A stretch of DNA of 64,000 bases from Lycorma delicatula (Eukaryota > Arthropoda > Insecta > Hemiptera > Fulgoridae), in NCBI RefSeq assembly GCF_047948215.1, contig NC_134458.1, positions 137,934,536-137,998,535 on the forward strand, read 5' to 3'. This document shows, piece by piece, positions 33,240 to 45,310 of the stretch. Position numbers and translations under genes: made by a program. Within the stretch, counting starts at the first letter, position 1, and each line of letters starts with the position of its first letter. The notes beneath the pieces are model-generated. The model did not search any database. It was not told the origin of the DNA and saw only the letters and a list, made by a program, of their open reading frames with translations.

Positions 33240-34060
33240 TAAACCTTTTGTTTGTTGTATTTTGCTTACTTTTTAATTCTAAAAAGGTTGATATGATTGT
33301 GTATATATGAAGCTTGTTTTATTGTAGTTTGTTATCTGTTGTTTTTATACGATTCTCTATTGCATTCTATTCCATAATAACTTTTAACATATTTCTTACA
33401 TTTTACATCTTCAATTACATATTTCATACCTTCTAATGTTTTTTCTCTTTTACTGTTTTTACCTTCTACCATTCTCCTAGAATTAAATTCATTAATTCTG
33501 AATGCTCTACAAATAAGGATACTAAATTTTTCGTATCTCCACTTCGTTTTAGAATTTTTTAATTTCGCTTTTTATCAGGAAGAGGGATTTTCATCCTTCC
33601 TGTCTTATCTTACATTTCATATAAACATTTTAAAGAATTTCTCTGATCCTAAAAGTTACCAACAATAGACTTCTTTTCTTCACAAAAGTTGTCCTGGTTT
33701 GTACTTGTCCTTATTTGCACGTATATACAAGTACTTGCTTTTAATATCTTGCTTTCTTCATTAATTCTTCTTTATTATTAGTTTTTTAATATTTTTTATC
33801 CATATTTCGCATCATTTATTTTATCTTCTAAATTTATGTTTGATGGTAACAAATTTCTATTTCTATTTCTTGGCTTGTGAAAATCTTTTTTTGATGTTTT
33901 TTTGCCTCATCCATCCTGTGTAATTTAGCTACCTTAAAAATAAAGTTCTCAGACTTCAATTTAATTTTTTTGTCTATTGTTCTTACTTACTTTAAAATTC
34001 CCCTCAAGCTATTAATCCTCATTATTAACTTATTTTTTTAACCTAGTCATTGATTCAACT
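33240..34060 (-). pseudogene. RTE-like LINE C-terminal remnant, very degraded
   Basis: The minus strand near 33240-33560 reads MVEGKNSKREKTLEGMKYVI followed by EDVKCKKYVKS, and further on ECNRESYKNN. This parallels the LEGKVDGKN / LEYVKQIVRDVGC / MKRLAPDREAW order of the better copy at 43985-44437. Upstream (33560-34060) a block with FKVAKLHRMDEAKK may belong to the same element. Frame is lost repeatedly. The call rests on alignment of short blocks. Confidence 0.45.
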
Positions 34061-35999
34061 AAAATAACAGCGTTTTCAACGAATCTTGATTTAACAATTA
34101 TTAGTCCCTGAATTATTCTCGGCATTAGAATTTTCGTTTACTTTTTACGTATAAATAGTAATAATATGGATTAAATCTTTGTCTAATTTGTTTTTTATGT
34201 TACAACCTATCTTTCCTTGTTTCCTATTCTTATCACATCTACTTACTTGTAAAAATTATCAACATTATCCTTCTCTATATTTCAGTCCTAATTTTCTTAA
34301 AATTTAAAATATATTATTATTCCATTCTAAAATATGAAATGCTTTTGTAAATAGTTTTATTTTTATTAATCTAAATTTTAAAAATGATTGTAAGGATGAA
34401 ATTTTCTTCTCTTATTTTTTTATAAGAAGTAGTTCTTTGTCTAATACACTTTATTTTCAAATTTTTAGTAATTTAGAAGCCTAGCAATTTAAATTTATTG
34501 TAAGTTATTTAGTGATAATGTAATGACAGTTCAAAATTTTATTAATGTAATTTACTAGTTTAAGAAGTGGCTGCCTGCAAAGTGCATCTTCAGATGTAGC
34601 ACAGCTGATTACCTAAATTTTTCTTATTTTTCGTAACAACAATTAATACTGAAAAATATATCCAAATATATTACCTTAGAATCGTTTCTAATTTTTAATC
34701 TACTGATTTACTACGTATGATATCATATTATATCCTGTTTTAGAGCAACAATCCTGTTTAATAAAAATATTACTTTTGTTATAGTGTCTAAATGTATTCA
34801 GTTTTACGATCTTGTTTTGTACAATACCGTTAATGACTTACTGATTCTTATACTTTCACTTAATGAATTAATATTCTATATAAAACATTAACTTACTTTT
34901 TTACATCTATGTTTAGCATACGTTTTTCTAGTATATCAAAGTTCCTATGGTTAAATTTAAAGATATAACTTATATAATGTAACAAGTAATTTTTTTTAAG
35001 CAAAATTAATAATAAAAAAAAAAAAAATTATAAATATATAATATTTATATAAAATATTATTTTTATTGTTGAATATAAATCGTTGGTTAGTTTTCATGGT
35101 ATAGATGCGATTTTATTTTTCGGGCAATCGTTCATTAGGGCGAAAAATATCAATTTAAAAAACAAATTTAAAACAAAAAACTTATTAAGTTTTTAAGTCT
35201 AAGCGAAATATTTTATTTTAAATTTAAAATACTGAAGAGAATATTGAAGATAGACCTACTTTAGGATATATTCCGATTCGCGTCGTAAATAAAAATAAAA
35301 ATGGTTGGTAGAGAAATAAATTTTATAATTATTGTATATTGGAGGTTATTAAATTTATCTGAGACGTAAATTAAATAAAACTGGAAGCTAACAAACAAGT
35401 CTTAGCATAAAAATAAACGCCAAATCTGATTAATACTAACAGCTTATATCATGTATCTTCTATTTAATATTGTAACTCACCAATTGTGACATATATGATT
35501 GTAATGCCAGTTTTGGTTGTTAGTCCTTGATGAATAAAACTACAAAAAAAAAGTTGTATTTTTGTATTTTTTTAGTCAAAGAAAAAATAAATTTAATTTA
35601 TCTGTATAAGGTATGTTCTGTTTTTTCTTCTTACTCTTCCGCGATACGTTTATGCAATACAATTAATTAATAGTATCTTCTTTTTAAACGAATTTATGTT
35701 TAGTACATTAATCATCTTCATTAACATTGATAAAAATGTCAATATAAATTTTAGTTTAATGTACATCAGGAAGTAAGAAACTGGATTTTTAATTAAAATA
35801 AACATTAAAATATTTCCCTTTGTTTTGCACACACGATTGTAAGACTAACCGTATAATCTTGGGTTCAACAATAAATTTAAGTTTTTGAAAATACGAGTAG
35901 TACTTAAAAAAAAAAAAAAAATAGTAAATACTGTTGAACCTCCTGGAGGTTCATCACTACACCACTGCAAAGAGCTCACTATGGGTTAGTGTGGTAAAA
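34061..35999. other. AT-rich spacer, no gene seen
   Basis: A GAACCTCC/GGAGGTTC hairpin lies near 35937. No coding or mobile-element call is possible. Confidence 0.5.
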
Positions 36000-36250
36000 A
36001 TAATAATCCACTTTTGCAATCATCAATCTGTTGACTGGTTTGATGGTGTCTTGTATTTTTTTTCTGTTCTATGCTACTCTTTTAATGTATGATCCATCAA
36101 TCTGTTTCGTCTCTTTCTGTTATATTGCCTCAAATTTATTTTCTTTCGTGTTCGATTTAATATCTTTTTATCTCAAATCCATCTAATTTTCAATATTCCC
36201 TGTAATTTCATATTTCTTTTCCATTATGTTTTTCCTATCGTATATATTTT
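36000..36250 (-). pseudogene. RTE-like LINE 3' end remnant
   Basis: The reverse complement ends with TCAAACCAGTCAACAGATTG, the typical tail of RTE-like LINE pol genes (...NQ-x-x-D before the stop). It is preceded by a scrambled stretch with NRKKIQDTIKPVNRLM. The same tail position is seen at 43996 and 47797. No intact motif survives. Confidence 0.45.
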
Positions 36251-36796
36251 ACATAATATTGTAAAATATAACATAAATATTCATATTTTTTATCGTCGAT
36301 ATTTTACAACCATCAATTATTGCACCGTAAAAATATTTTCAAGAACTTCTTTTTATTTCATATAATTATGTAAAATTTGATACTAGCAGAGTTCTTTTTC
36401 AGATGTACGCTTTCCTTGCTTATGCCAGTCTGTTGTTGATATCTATATTACTTTAAATCTTTAGTAATTTTATTATCTATAGAGCAAAATTCTCCTATTT
36501 CTGGTGTATTGTATTATCCTGTTTTAATATTTATTTCCTCATTATAATCCTTTCTGTAACTTTTTATTCCTTTTTTACAGTAATTCTATTTATTTACTTA
36601 CTATATTTGTCTATTACTAACAGATCTATTTTTAATCTATTGTATAAATTTTAATCAAATATTTTTGTCTAAATTGTAATTTATGAATAAATTAATATTA
36701 AAAATATGTAAAGAAATACTAGTTTTCTAAATAACAAAAAAACTTTCCTATTAAAATTACGTTAAATTTACGTAGCATTTTCACACGCTACAAAAA
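36251..36796. other. AT-rich spacer, no gene seen
   Basis: T-rich, possibly continuing the LINE remnant, but nothing is recognisable. Confidence 0.4.
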
Positions 36797-36852
36797 CTGT
36801 CATTCATCTCATGCTCTGAAGTAATACCTAACGGTGGTCCCGGAGGTTAAAA
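36797..36852 (+). mobile_element. SINE family 1, 3' tail fragment
   Basis: CTCTGAAGTAATACCTAACG and GGTGGTCCCGGAGG match the last 55 bp of the SINE copies at 9532-9815 and 31414-31703, ending in an A run. The tRNA-like head is missing (5' truncation). Confidence 0.65.
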
Positions 36853-38139
36853 AAATCGATGATATTGTTTAGTTTTACGTAACAAATAAAAAATAAATAT
36901 TTAACCTTATAAGGCGCATAATATACTAATAATTTAATAATAATGGAATAGAATATTCGTTCACATAGTAAAATTGTATAAAAAAAACCTTTCGCATAAT
37001 CCACAAAAAAAATTATTGAAATATTAAACATTTTCGTACTTCTTTCATTTAAATATTAATTTCTTTAATTTAAAATTGTTAATAGTAGTGATCTTGCTTG
37101 TCTGTCACACAAAGCAGCAATAGCACTTGCATTTGACTTAAATACATTAAAATAAAATAAAATGATGTTTAGAGATGAAAAAAGTAGGATGTATTAAACG
37201 CCCTATTTCCTGTGAAATAAGTGTTGTTTGTTTTTTTACATACAGAAAGTAGTCCAAATCACACCATTTAAAAAAAAACATTCTATGTATCGTCATTAAA
37301 TTGAGTAAAACTTTAACTGGGGAACTTTCATTTAAGCACACTGTATATCTTAATATAAAGTACTTTTTTTCTGAATGATTTTGACCCCTTATTTATTTTT
37401 CAGTCTTTTTCTTATAGAAATTAAAAAATTAAATAAAAATTTAAATTAACAGTTTTAAAGGTAAAAAATGGGACAAAAAAATAAATAAATATATCAAGTG
37501 GAGAAGATGGTCGATTTAATCGATATGTACATTTAATTCGAATATATGTCGCATATTTTGGAGGCTTAGAAGGTATTTTTAAATTGTATTAATTTATCAT
37601 TGACGAGTACAGAAATTTTTAACATCTCGATTCATCATATAACAGTATTTTGAAAGATAACGTAAAAGAAATAAGATAAGTTTTAATATATATAAAAACA
37701 TATTACTTCGTTGTGAGTGCATACAGTATGCATTCACTACGTTTCCTGTAAGAAGAAACCACAAATATGCCGCAGAAACTGTTATTTTTGTTGGTGTAAA
37801 CTTATGTGCGGTTTTTTCGCATAGTTATGGTAGTCGTAATTTAAACTGCAGTATTCTATGCATTTTTCAATTTTTTATTTTTTTTTATTTTTTATTTTTA
37901 TTCAAACGAGTTTTATATTTTGGTATAAATAAATAATAAAAGTAGTACTACTACTGTTAAAGTCATCGACCTTTTCAAATCACACTATGGGTTTTCCACA
38001 GTTGCATTTGTATTTTAAATACATAGCATAAGAATGTAATTGTCAGAGTGTATTGTATTATAGTAATTTCATGTATTAGAATATTAAAAAAAAGACAAAA
38101 ACCAATATATTATTGTCGAAATTATACGTTAATTATAAG

Positions 38140-38143
<4 letters not shown>
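36853..38143. other. AT-rich spacer, no gene seen
   Basis: Nothing recognisable. The minus-strand open frames 36828-37031 and 37147-37341 are low complexity. Confidence 0.55.

Positions 38144-38194
<51 letters not shown>
38144..38194. repeat. (AT)n microsatellite
   Basis: About 25 uninterrupted units. It creates the IYIYIY run in the open frame 38048-38269. Confidence 0.95.
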
Positions 38195-38201
<7 letters not shown>

Positions 38202-38383
38202 AAACTGAAAAACTACATTACGCTATTAATGGTTGGCGACTTGACACGAGTCAAAAATTACTCTCATAACTAATAACTCTCTAATAACATAGGCCCAAAA
38301 ATAACAAGGATGGCCATTAATTTAAAAAGAAAAAAATCCATATCGGTATTATTTTTCAGACGATGCTTTGCCTTGAGAATGTC

Positions 38384-38411
38384 TGTTCACGAAAATTTGT
38401 TTTCGTGAACA
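38384..38411. repeat. Perfect hairpin, 12-bp arms
   Basis: Arms TGTTCACGAAAA and TTTTCGTGAACA are separated by TTTG. Confidence 0.85.
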
Positions 38412-38812
38412 TCTATACTATTAAAGAAAGAAATTAGATTATTTTTACCGTTGTACCTATGATTAATGTTTTACATATGTTACAACCATAAGAATGAATT
38501 GAACAGGTGAGTAAAACTAAAAATTAATCATTCCTCTATAAGAAATCTTTTTTAATTGATTTCAAACAGAGGTTTTCAGTTTGACTCATGTGTATTCTTT
38601 AAAAATGAATTTTAAGTTTACTTTTTACTAAATGTATCATCATCGATTTCGATTATCTTTTTCGATTTTGGAAAGAAAGTTCTTCCGATGGTCTCACAAT
38701 AAGTATCCTTCAGTTAACATCAGTGGAAGATTCCTTTTAAACAAAAACTTATATGATCATGTAGACGATTTAGATTTTATTTTAATCTTTTTTAGTTGTA
38801 TTTTTATTACTT

Positions 38813-39530
38813 TCCCGGCGAATTTAACTATAACTATATTAAAAGGAAAAGTATAGCGATCATGTTAAAATTTGGGGTATCAAATCTCTTGCAAATCTTT
38901 ACGTTTTAGAATTCAAGAAGTTCATCTGGACAAAAAACATATGTATGTGCGTACGTATTTACGTATGTGTGTCGCATTGTTTTTGGTCTTATACCTCAGG
39001 ATTGACCCAACCGATTTTCTTCAAATTTGCCTCAAATATTTCTATATATGGAGCTTTGGTCATATTATAATTTTTTAAATTTGTTAATGTCTCTTCATTT
39101 AGCAGTTTAGACAACAATTTATTAAATAAATTTGTAGCCTACAATGCATATAAATAATTCTTTTTTTTTCAATCAACCTTTACCTCTTATAATTGAAATA
39201 TATGTTTTTTCTTCTTTCGCTCTTGTCTTCCTTCGGTTTAAATATTTTTGAAAACTTTTTTGAAAGTTTTTACTTCATATAAAGAGCTATTAAGAAATGT
39301 CAACAATTTTTTAAAATTATAAACTCCGAACCTAAAATGCAGAAAGATTTTTGAAAATTTTTTTCCTCTTATTTTTCCTTTTATTAAAGGGGGTGTTGGA
39401 TTTAGAGAAAACTTTACTTAAGAAAATTTGTTAAGCTTAACCTATATATGAATATTTTTAGAAAACGTTTTCTTTAAAATTTATTCCACACCTCTAAAAA
39501 ATGTATATTCTGTTTTTTGTTTATTAAGTA
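38813..39530. mobile_element. Repeat B, partial copy (one head plus centre)
   Basis: The head (38813-39120, plus) matches both heads of the 22.1-23.3 kb element: GCGAATTTAACTATAACTAT, TTTACGTTTTAGAATTCAAG, CTCAGGATTGACCCAACCGA. The following 39200-39520 is the reverse complement of that element's centre, with GGTTAAGCTTAAC and TTTAAACCGAAGGAAG as anchors. The locus is therefore the reverse complement of the right two-thirds of the 22-kb copy, confirming that head and centre belong to one element. The second head is missing. Confidence 0.6.
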
Positions 39531-39773
39531 TTTAATAATAATTACATTCTAACTCTTTTAATTTTTATTATTAATAGTCGGGAAAATCATGAAATACTTT
39601 GCCGGTTTTTTTATCATTAGTTAGTATTGGGTTATTGTGCAACAAAAATAACAAGAAAATTAATCGGAAATTTGGAGGTAAAAAAAATTAAAAGTATATA
39701 TATTCCCAAATTCAGGTCACCTAAACTCATGCTCGGTAAGAATTACTTAACGCCATTTTTTCTACTTTCTTTT

Positions 39774-39813
39774 TCTTATTTTTATTAAGAAAGATTTCTT
39801 AATAAAAATAAGA
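39774..39813. repeat. Perfect 19-bp inverted repeat, 2-nt spacer
   Basis: Arms contain TTATTTTTATTAAGAAA and its complement. The flanks continue as imperfect complements. Confidence 0.85.
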
Positions 39814-39879
39814 GAAAAGAAGTGAGAAATAAGTTATAAAAAAATAAGTAATAAAAAATAAGAAGACGGTGTCGCGTCT

Positions 39880-40060
39880 TCGTAATGTTCGTACGTACGT
39901 ACGTATGTATGTTGACGTTTGAAGCTTAATAACGTTTGACTGGATACACCGATTTTGATAAAATTTTGTAGAGAAACTTGTTTATATGAGGTAATTAAAA
40001 ACTAAACAACCCCAAAAAAAAATTGGTGGTAATACTGGAAGGCGGGGAGGCGATCAAAGT
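39880..40060 (+). repeat. Unclassified repeat with GTAC/GTAT tract
   Basis: TTCGTACGTACGTACGTATG is followed by a phrase containing GGATACACCGATTTTGATAA. This echoes the layout of the heads of repeat B (tetranucleotide tract, then a CCGATTTTCTTCAAATTT-like phrase) but is not close enough to call the same family. Confidence 0.4.
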
Positions 40061-40453
40061 TTAAAAATATAATTTAAAAAAATTTTTCAAAACTTTTTAT
40101 TTATTTAAATTTTTAATATTATTAAAAGATTAAGTAACAAACCTTTAGTAATAATATTATAATAAAAATTTTATCATAATTCACCCCTCACCACAAAAAA
40201 AGAAGTCTTAGGTAACTTTTTATTGGTTGTACATTTTTTAGTAGAATTTTTCTAGTTTTTTCCATTTAACATAAACGTAGAAAATCCAAAAATTTCCTTG
40301 GAAGTGGGTGAGGAGAAAAAATATAAAAAAGACAGATTTTTGAATTTTTAAATCTTTTTTTGGTTTATTTAAATACATAATGATAATTTTACGATGAAAC
40401 TTTATCATAAATTACCTCCAAACAAAAAAAAAGAAATCTAAGGTAATTTTTTT
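40037..40453 (+). repeat. Divergent tandem duplication, two units
   Basis: Unit 1 (about 40037-40218) and unit 2 (about 40300-40453) share a GGAAG(G/T)-GGG-GAG start, a T/A-rich middle and an end with TTTATCATAATTCACC / TTTATCATAAATTACC. Both then continue through A(C)AAAAAAAGAA(G/A)TCT(T/A)AGGTAA. Confidence 0.5.
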
Positions 40454-40613
40454 CACATATAATTAACTATTTTTCCACTATACGTATAGGAATAAGTAAC
40501 CAATGTCAGGATAATATTATAACTTTGTTGTCAGCTCACGGTTTATTGTGAATCTACCCATATTTTGAATAAAAATGAAACTAACAACTTAAAATTAACT
40601 GGTTAATTTCAGT

Positions 40614-41669
<1,056 letters not shown>

Positions 41670-42320
41670 ATTCTTTTTAAAAGTGTCAGGAAAAAACTAT
41701 GAAATACCATGCACTGGTGTTCGATCGTCTTACTTGTTCGATGCATTTCTATATTTCTTTCTATTTTATGCCAATCTCTTGTCATATTTCTTACATCGAA
41801 AATTCTCAGTTATCCGTTTCATATGTTCTATTATTATTAAAATAGTTTTCTTTTATTTATTTTACCTTCTACATGTCCTTCCAGAACCAACTTTACTAAT
41901 CATTGGATGTAATAAAATATATGGCTTATTAGCTTTCAGTTTTTTCTTTTCGATTAAAGATTTCGTAACGATTGTCTGTTTTCTTTAATTCTATCACTTC
42001 ACTTAAATTTTAAATAATCTCTTATTTAGTAGTATATTTAAAAACTTTTCTTTATTTTGGGTTTATATAGCATCTTTAGTATCTATGTTTCGTTGTCGTA
42101 AACTATTACAACACTCCATATAAATATTTTAGAAATTTTATTATTTAAAAATTTATATTTGTTACCTAAGAGTTATTTTTTTGGATTAAATTTTTTTCTG
42201 GCTAGAAATTTAAGTCTTCTTTTGATATCTTTTTTATTTTATCCATCCTTTTAAATTTGCTACCTAAAAAAAAAAAACATTCATTACTTCATCTAATCCA
42301 TTCCTACTTGCAAGGAAAAA
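41670..42320 (-). pseudogene. RTE-like LINE reverse transcriptase C-terminal remnant
   Basis: The minus strand gives, across shifts: KISKIFIWSVVIVYDNET, corresponding to the KxFLKTFIWSVLLYGSETWT segment after the palm; DRIKENRQSLRNL; then KLISHIFYYIQ followed by LVKLVLEGHVEGK, equivalent to RLIGHILRHxGLxxLVLEGxVEGK. A tail with ASNK and DDRTP-like residues ends near 41680. This is about the last 210 residues of pol, without any catalytic motif. The plus-strand frame 41656-41988 is its shadow. Several stops and shifts are present. Confidence 0.65.
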
Positions 42321-43523
42321 CAATGTTTTAATATCATCGGATATTGAACTTTTTATTTTTTTATTAATAATTGTGTGATATAAATTCTTTTTTTGCGATT
42401 ATTTTGTCCTGAAAGAAATTTTGTAAGAAATAAAAAACTTAATATCCATTTACGAGAAGTGAACAAAAATAAATAACCTGTCGGTGGTTAGTTCCTGGAT
42501 TCCAATTCGTTTAAACAATAAATAAATATTTTGAACTTTTTTTTTTAAATTATACACGAAAAAATTTTTCCCATATTTTAAATTGTAAAATTTTATTATT
42601 CTTGATTGATAAAAGTAATTTTCTCTTAATAATCAATTTAAAAGATATTGTTCCAAATAAATAGTCGGTTATTTAAGTTTACTTGTTTAAAATAATTAGT
42701 TTAATTAAAAATCGGATGTTGTTATCAGTCAAAATACTTTCTTCAGCGTTCTTTTAGGTATTATTTTTTAAGTAATTACGATAAAACATTTTTTTTTTTT
42801 TAAATTGATTTCTCTTAATTGCAATTAGGAAGAAGAAAATAGAATCTTGAGGAAAATGGGGATAATTTTTCCTGAAAAAATTTAAAATTGACATGTCGCA
42901 TCTTATTTGAATTTTATATATATCTTCATTATGACTTCAATTAATCTAAGAGTTGAAGAAGCGTGAAGAACACACCATGAAATAAAGAAATCATGACACG
43001 TATACTCAGATTAAAAAAAAATGGAGGGAATTGTGTACTATAATGGTGTTACCTGCGATTTCTTTCATATTGAAATACATTAGGAAAATGATTCCTAATT
43101 ATAAAACATGAATTCCTAAAATTCATAACACTTGTTATTATTTCAAAGGTTGAAAAGATAAAATGTTCTACTTGTGTATTATCACTTTGTACGTGCCGTA
43201 TCTTTAGTGACATAATATATATTTACAGTTTTGTGCACGCTACCATTGTGATTAGCATTTTGTTCTGGTTAAGTGTAGTTACGGATGAGCTTTTATTTAT
43301 TTGAATTGCAAAGTAAGTAATTCAATTTTAATTTAGGAGGACGATGGAAAACTAAATAAGTACTAATTGAGAATAAGGTTATATTGTCCTATCGTAACTG
43401 TCCGAAAAATGGTATAACAAAATGGCATTAAACGACGCCTTTTTTATCGTAAAAATAACGGTAATAAACAATAAACAGAAAAATGCTTCGAAACGGTGCA
43501 AATTAAAATTTCTCAACTAAATG
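42321..43523. other. AT-rich spacer, no gene seen
   Basis: No coding signature. Scattered T and A runs only. Confidence 0.5.
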
Positions 43524-43686
43524 CTGACCGCCTGGTAGAGTGGTAGCTTCTTAGCTTTTCATATGAAAGACCTTAGGTTCAAAACTCGGTAAGCACGGCG
43601 TTTTTCACACGTTAAAAAATTACCAATCTATATTCTACGCGTAAGTTTCAAACTTATGGTGAATTAATCACCAATCGCAAAAAACA
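43524..43686 (+). mobile_element. tRNA-derived SINE (family 2)
   Basis: The head has a clear A box (TGGTAGAGTGGTAGC, near 43534) and a B box (AGGTTCAAAACTCGG, near 43575). The body ends in GGTGAATTAATCACC (about 43659-43673) and an A-rich tail. Order and sequence match the minus-strand copy at 7735-7915, which also ends in the GGTGAATTAA(T)TCACC palindrome. The palindromic terminus is an unusual shared hallmark. No clear target duplication. Confidence 0.68.
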
Positions 43687-43984
43687 CATGAATCGAAAAT
43701 CACAATCTACTACGTGTAAAAATATGTCGATTTGTTGGGTTTGGGATCTTTTATATACATCTCACCAGGATTATTTTTTATGTGTAATAAGTAAGAAATA
43801 TCCAAACTGATATTTGTCGACTGGAACTCCTTCGGCAAGCATGCGAGCTCAGTGTGTAGTATCCCGGAAAGATAGTTTTATTATATTAGGCAGAAATCGG
43901 CCGTCGAAAGTGGATACATGGTGTATGAAAAAGAATATTATGATTTTAAAGCCGTTTAATATTTCTTAACTTTGTCTTACATTG

Positions 43985-44437
43985 TTTTTTTGTCTTCAGT
44001 CATTAAACTGGTTTGGTGCAGTTCTCCAAGCTTCCCTATCTGGTGCTAGTCGTTTCATTTCGGTATACCCCCTACATCCTACATCCCTAACAATTTGTTT
44101 TACATATTCCAAAAGTTGCCTGCCTGCACAATTTTTCCCATCTACCTTTCCCTCCAATATCAAAGAGATTATTCCAGGACGCTGTAAGATGTGGCCTATA
44201 AGTCTGTCTCTTTTTTTAACTATATTTTTCCAAATGCTTCTTTCTTCATGAATTTGCCGCAACACCTCTTCATTCGTCACTTTATCTACCCACCTGATTT
44301 TTAACATTCTCCTATAGCATCACATTTCAAAAACTTTTAATCTTTTCTTCTCAGGTACTCCGATCGTCCAAGTTTCACTTCCATATAAAGCTACGCTCCA
44401 AATATATACTTTCAAAAACGTTTTGATTTACATTAAT
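43985..44437 (-). pseudogene. RTE-like LINE pol C-terminus (best-preserved copy)
   Basis: A 103-codon minus frame (43996-44307) reads MLKIRWVDKVTNEEVLRQIH, then RDRLIGHILQRPGIISLILE, GKVDGKNCAGRQLLEYVKQI and VRDVGCRGYTEMKRLAPDRE, ending WRTAPNQ. This is the region after the reverse transcriptase core in LINEs of the RTE-like, CFDP2-associated type. It reads without a stop for about 100 codons, so it is relatively young. Upstream (44308-44437) the homology continues with a frameshift through the KVYIWSVALYGSETWT-like block, then stops abruptly at the neighbouring transposase remnant. No catalytic domain, so non-functional. Confidence 0.82.
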
Positions 44438-45310
44438 GAATCACAAATAACATGTAAGAGTACACTTTTTTCAACAAGTTTTTTCGTCAAGCGGCACTCA
44501 TCCACCAGATAGGAAAGTTCGTCCTCTTTTAATCAACATGAATAGGGTAACGGAAGCAACAGTTGCCTCAAATGGAGTAGATCAGTAGGTATCGGAGGCA
44601 AATACATAAGATCCTTTATAAAACCTCAAAGGAAAAAAAATCACATGGGGTCAGATCGAGTGGAAGTCATCGCAAACAAGCTCTGTCATCGAGTCCATAC
44701 GATCCAGCTGTTGGGGAAAACGTCGTTCAACCGATCTAAAACAGAGCTATGCCAGTGAGGAGGCGTACCATCTTGTTGCCAAATCTTGTTGACATTTAAT
44801 TTTGATAAGTCCCTTTCGCATTGTAAGTGTTCATGGGGATTTTCTGACACCCAGATACAGACATTATGTATATTAAATTTTTCACTAAGATGAAATGTTG
44901 ACTAATCACTAAACGCAGTAAGATTACGCAGTCGTATTTACGCTACAATATTTTGATTGCTAAGTCGGCACGGACTTCGAAGCTTGTAGTTGTAAACAGC
45001 AATGCATATGTAAGCGTGTCCTTAAAACACTCCACACAGTCATCACCGTCATTGTTAGTTCGCGGCTGGCGTTTCTAACAAACGTTTTATGACTACGCAG
45101 GAAAGACGCCCTAACACTTTCAATATTTTCTTCAGACACCCTTGGTGTCCTGTACTCTTTCCTTTACACCGACATCCGGTCGTTTCAAACTGGTTATGCC
45201 ATTGGAAGAATCACGATTAAACTTTCTCTTGGACGCACGTTGAACTGTGACTATTGATTCGTATTTAGCAAAATGCAAAATACAAAAGGCTTTTTGTTCA
45301 GGAGTCACAA
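44438..45310 (-). pseudogene. Tc/mariner-type transposase pseudogene with internal deletion
   Basis: Minus strand from about 45306: VTPEQKAFCILHFAKYESIV and TVQRASKRKFNRDSSNGI (DNA-binding half). Next come RPDVGVKERVQDTKG and, after a shift, VSEENIESVRASFLRSHK, RKRLHMHCCLQL and VCIWVSENPHEHLQCERD. LNVNKIWQQDGTPPHWHSSV follows at once: about 60 residues normally between these blocks are absent, so there is an internal deletion near 44800. The QQDG Asp survives (44770-44772). The third motif is shifted (CDFF readable only out of frame, the following Trp now a stop), followed by KDLMYLPPIPTDL. The family is the insect DDE transposase with HTH and QDGAPPHWH motifs. It abuts a LINE tail on its 3' side. 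Confidence 0.8.

Noticed and set aside
43982..44251. 89-codon plus frame
   Set aside because: Antisense shadow of the best-preserved LINE tail, whose minus frame carries the recognisable residues.
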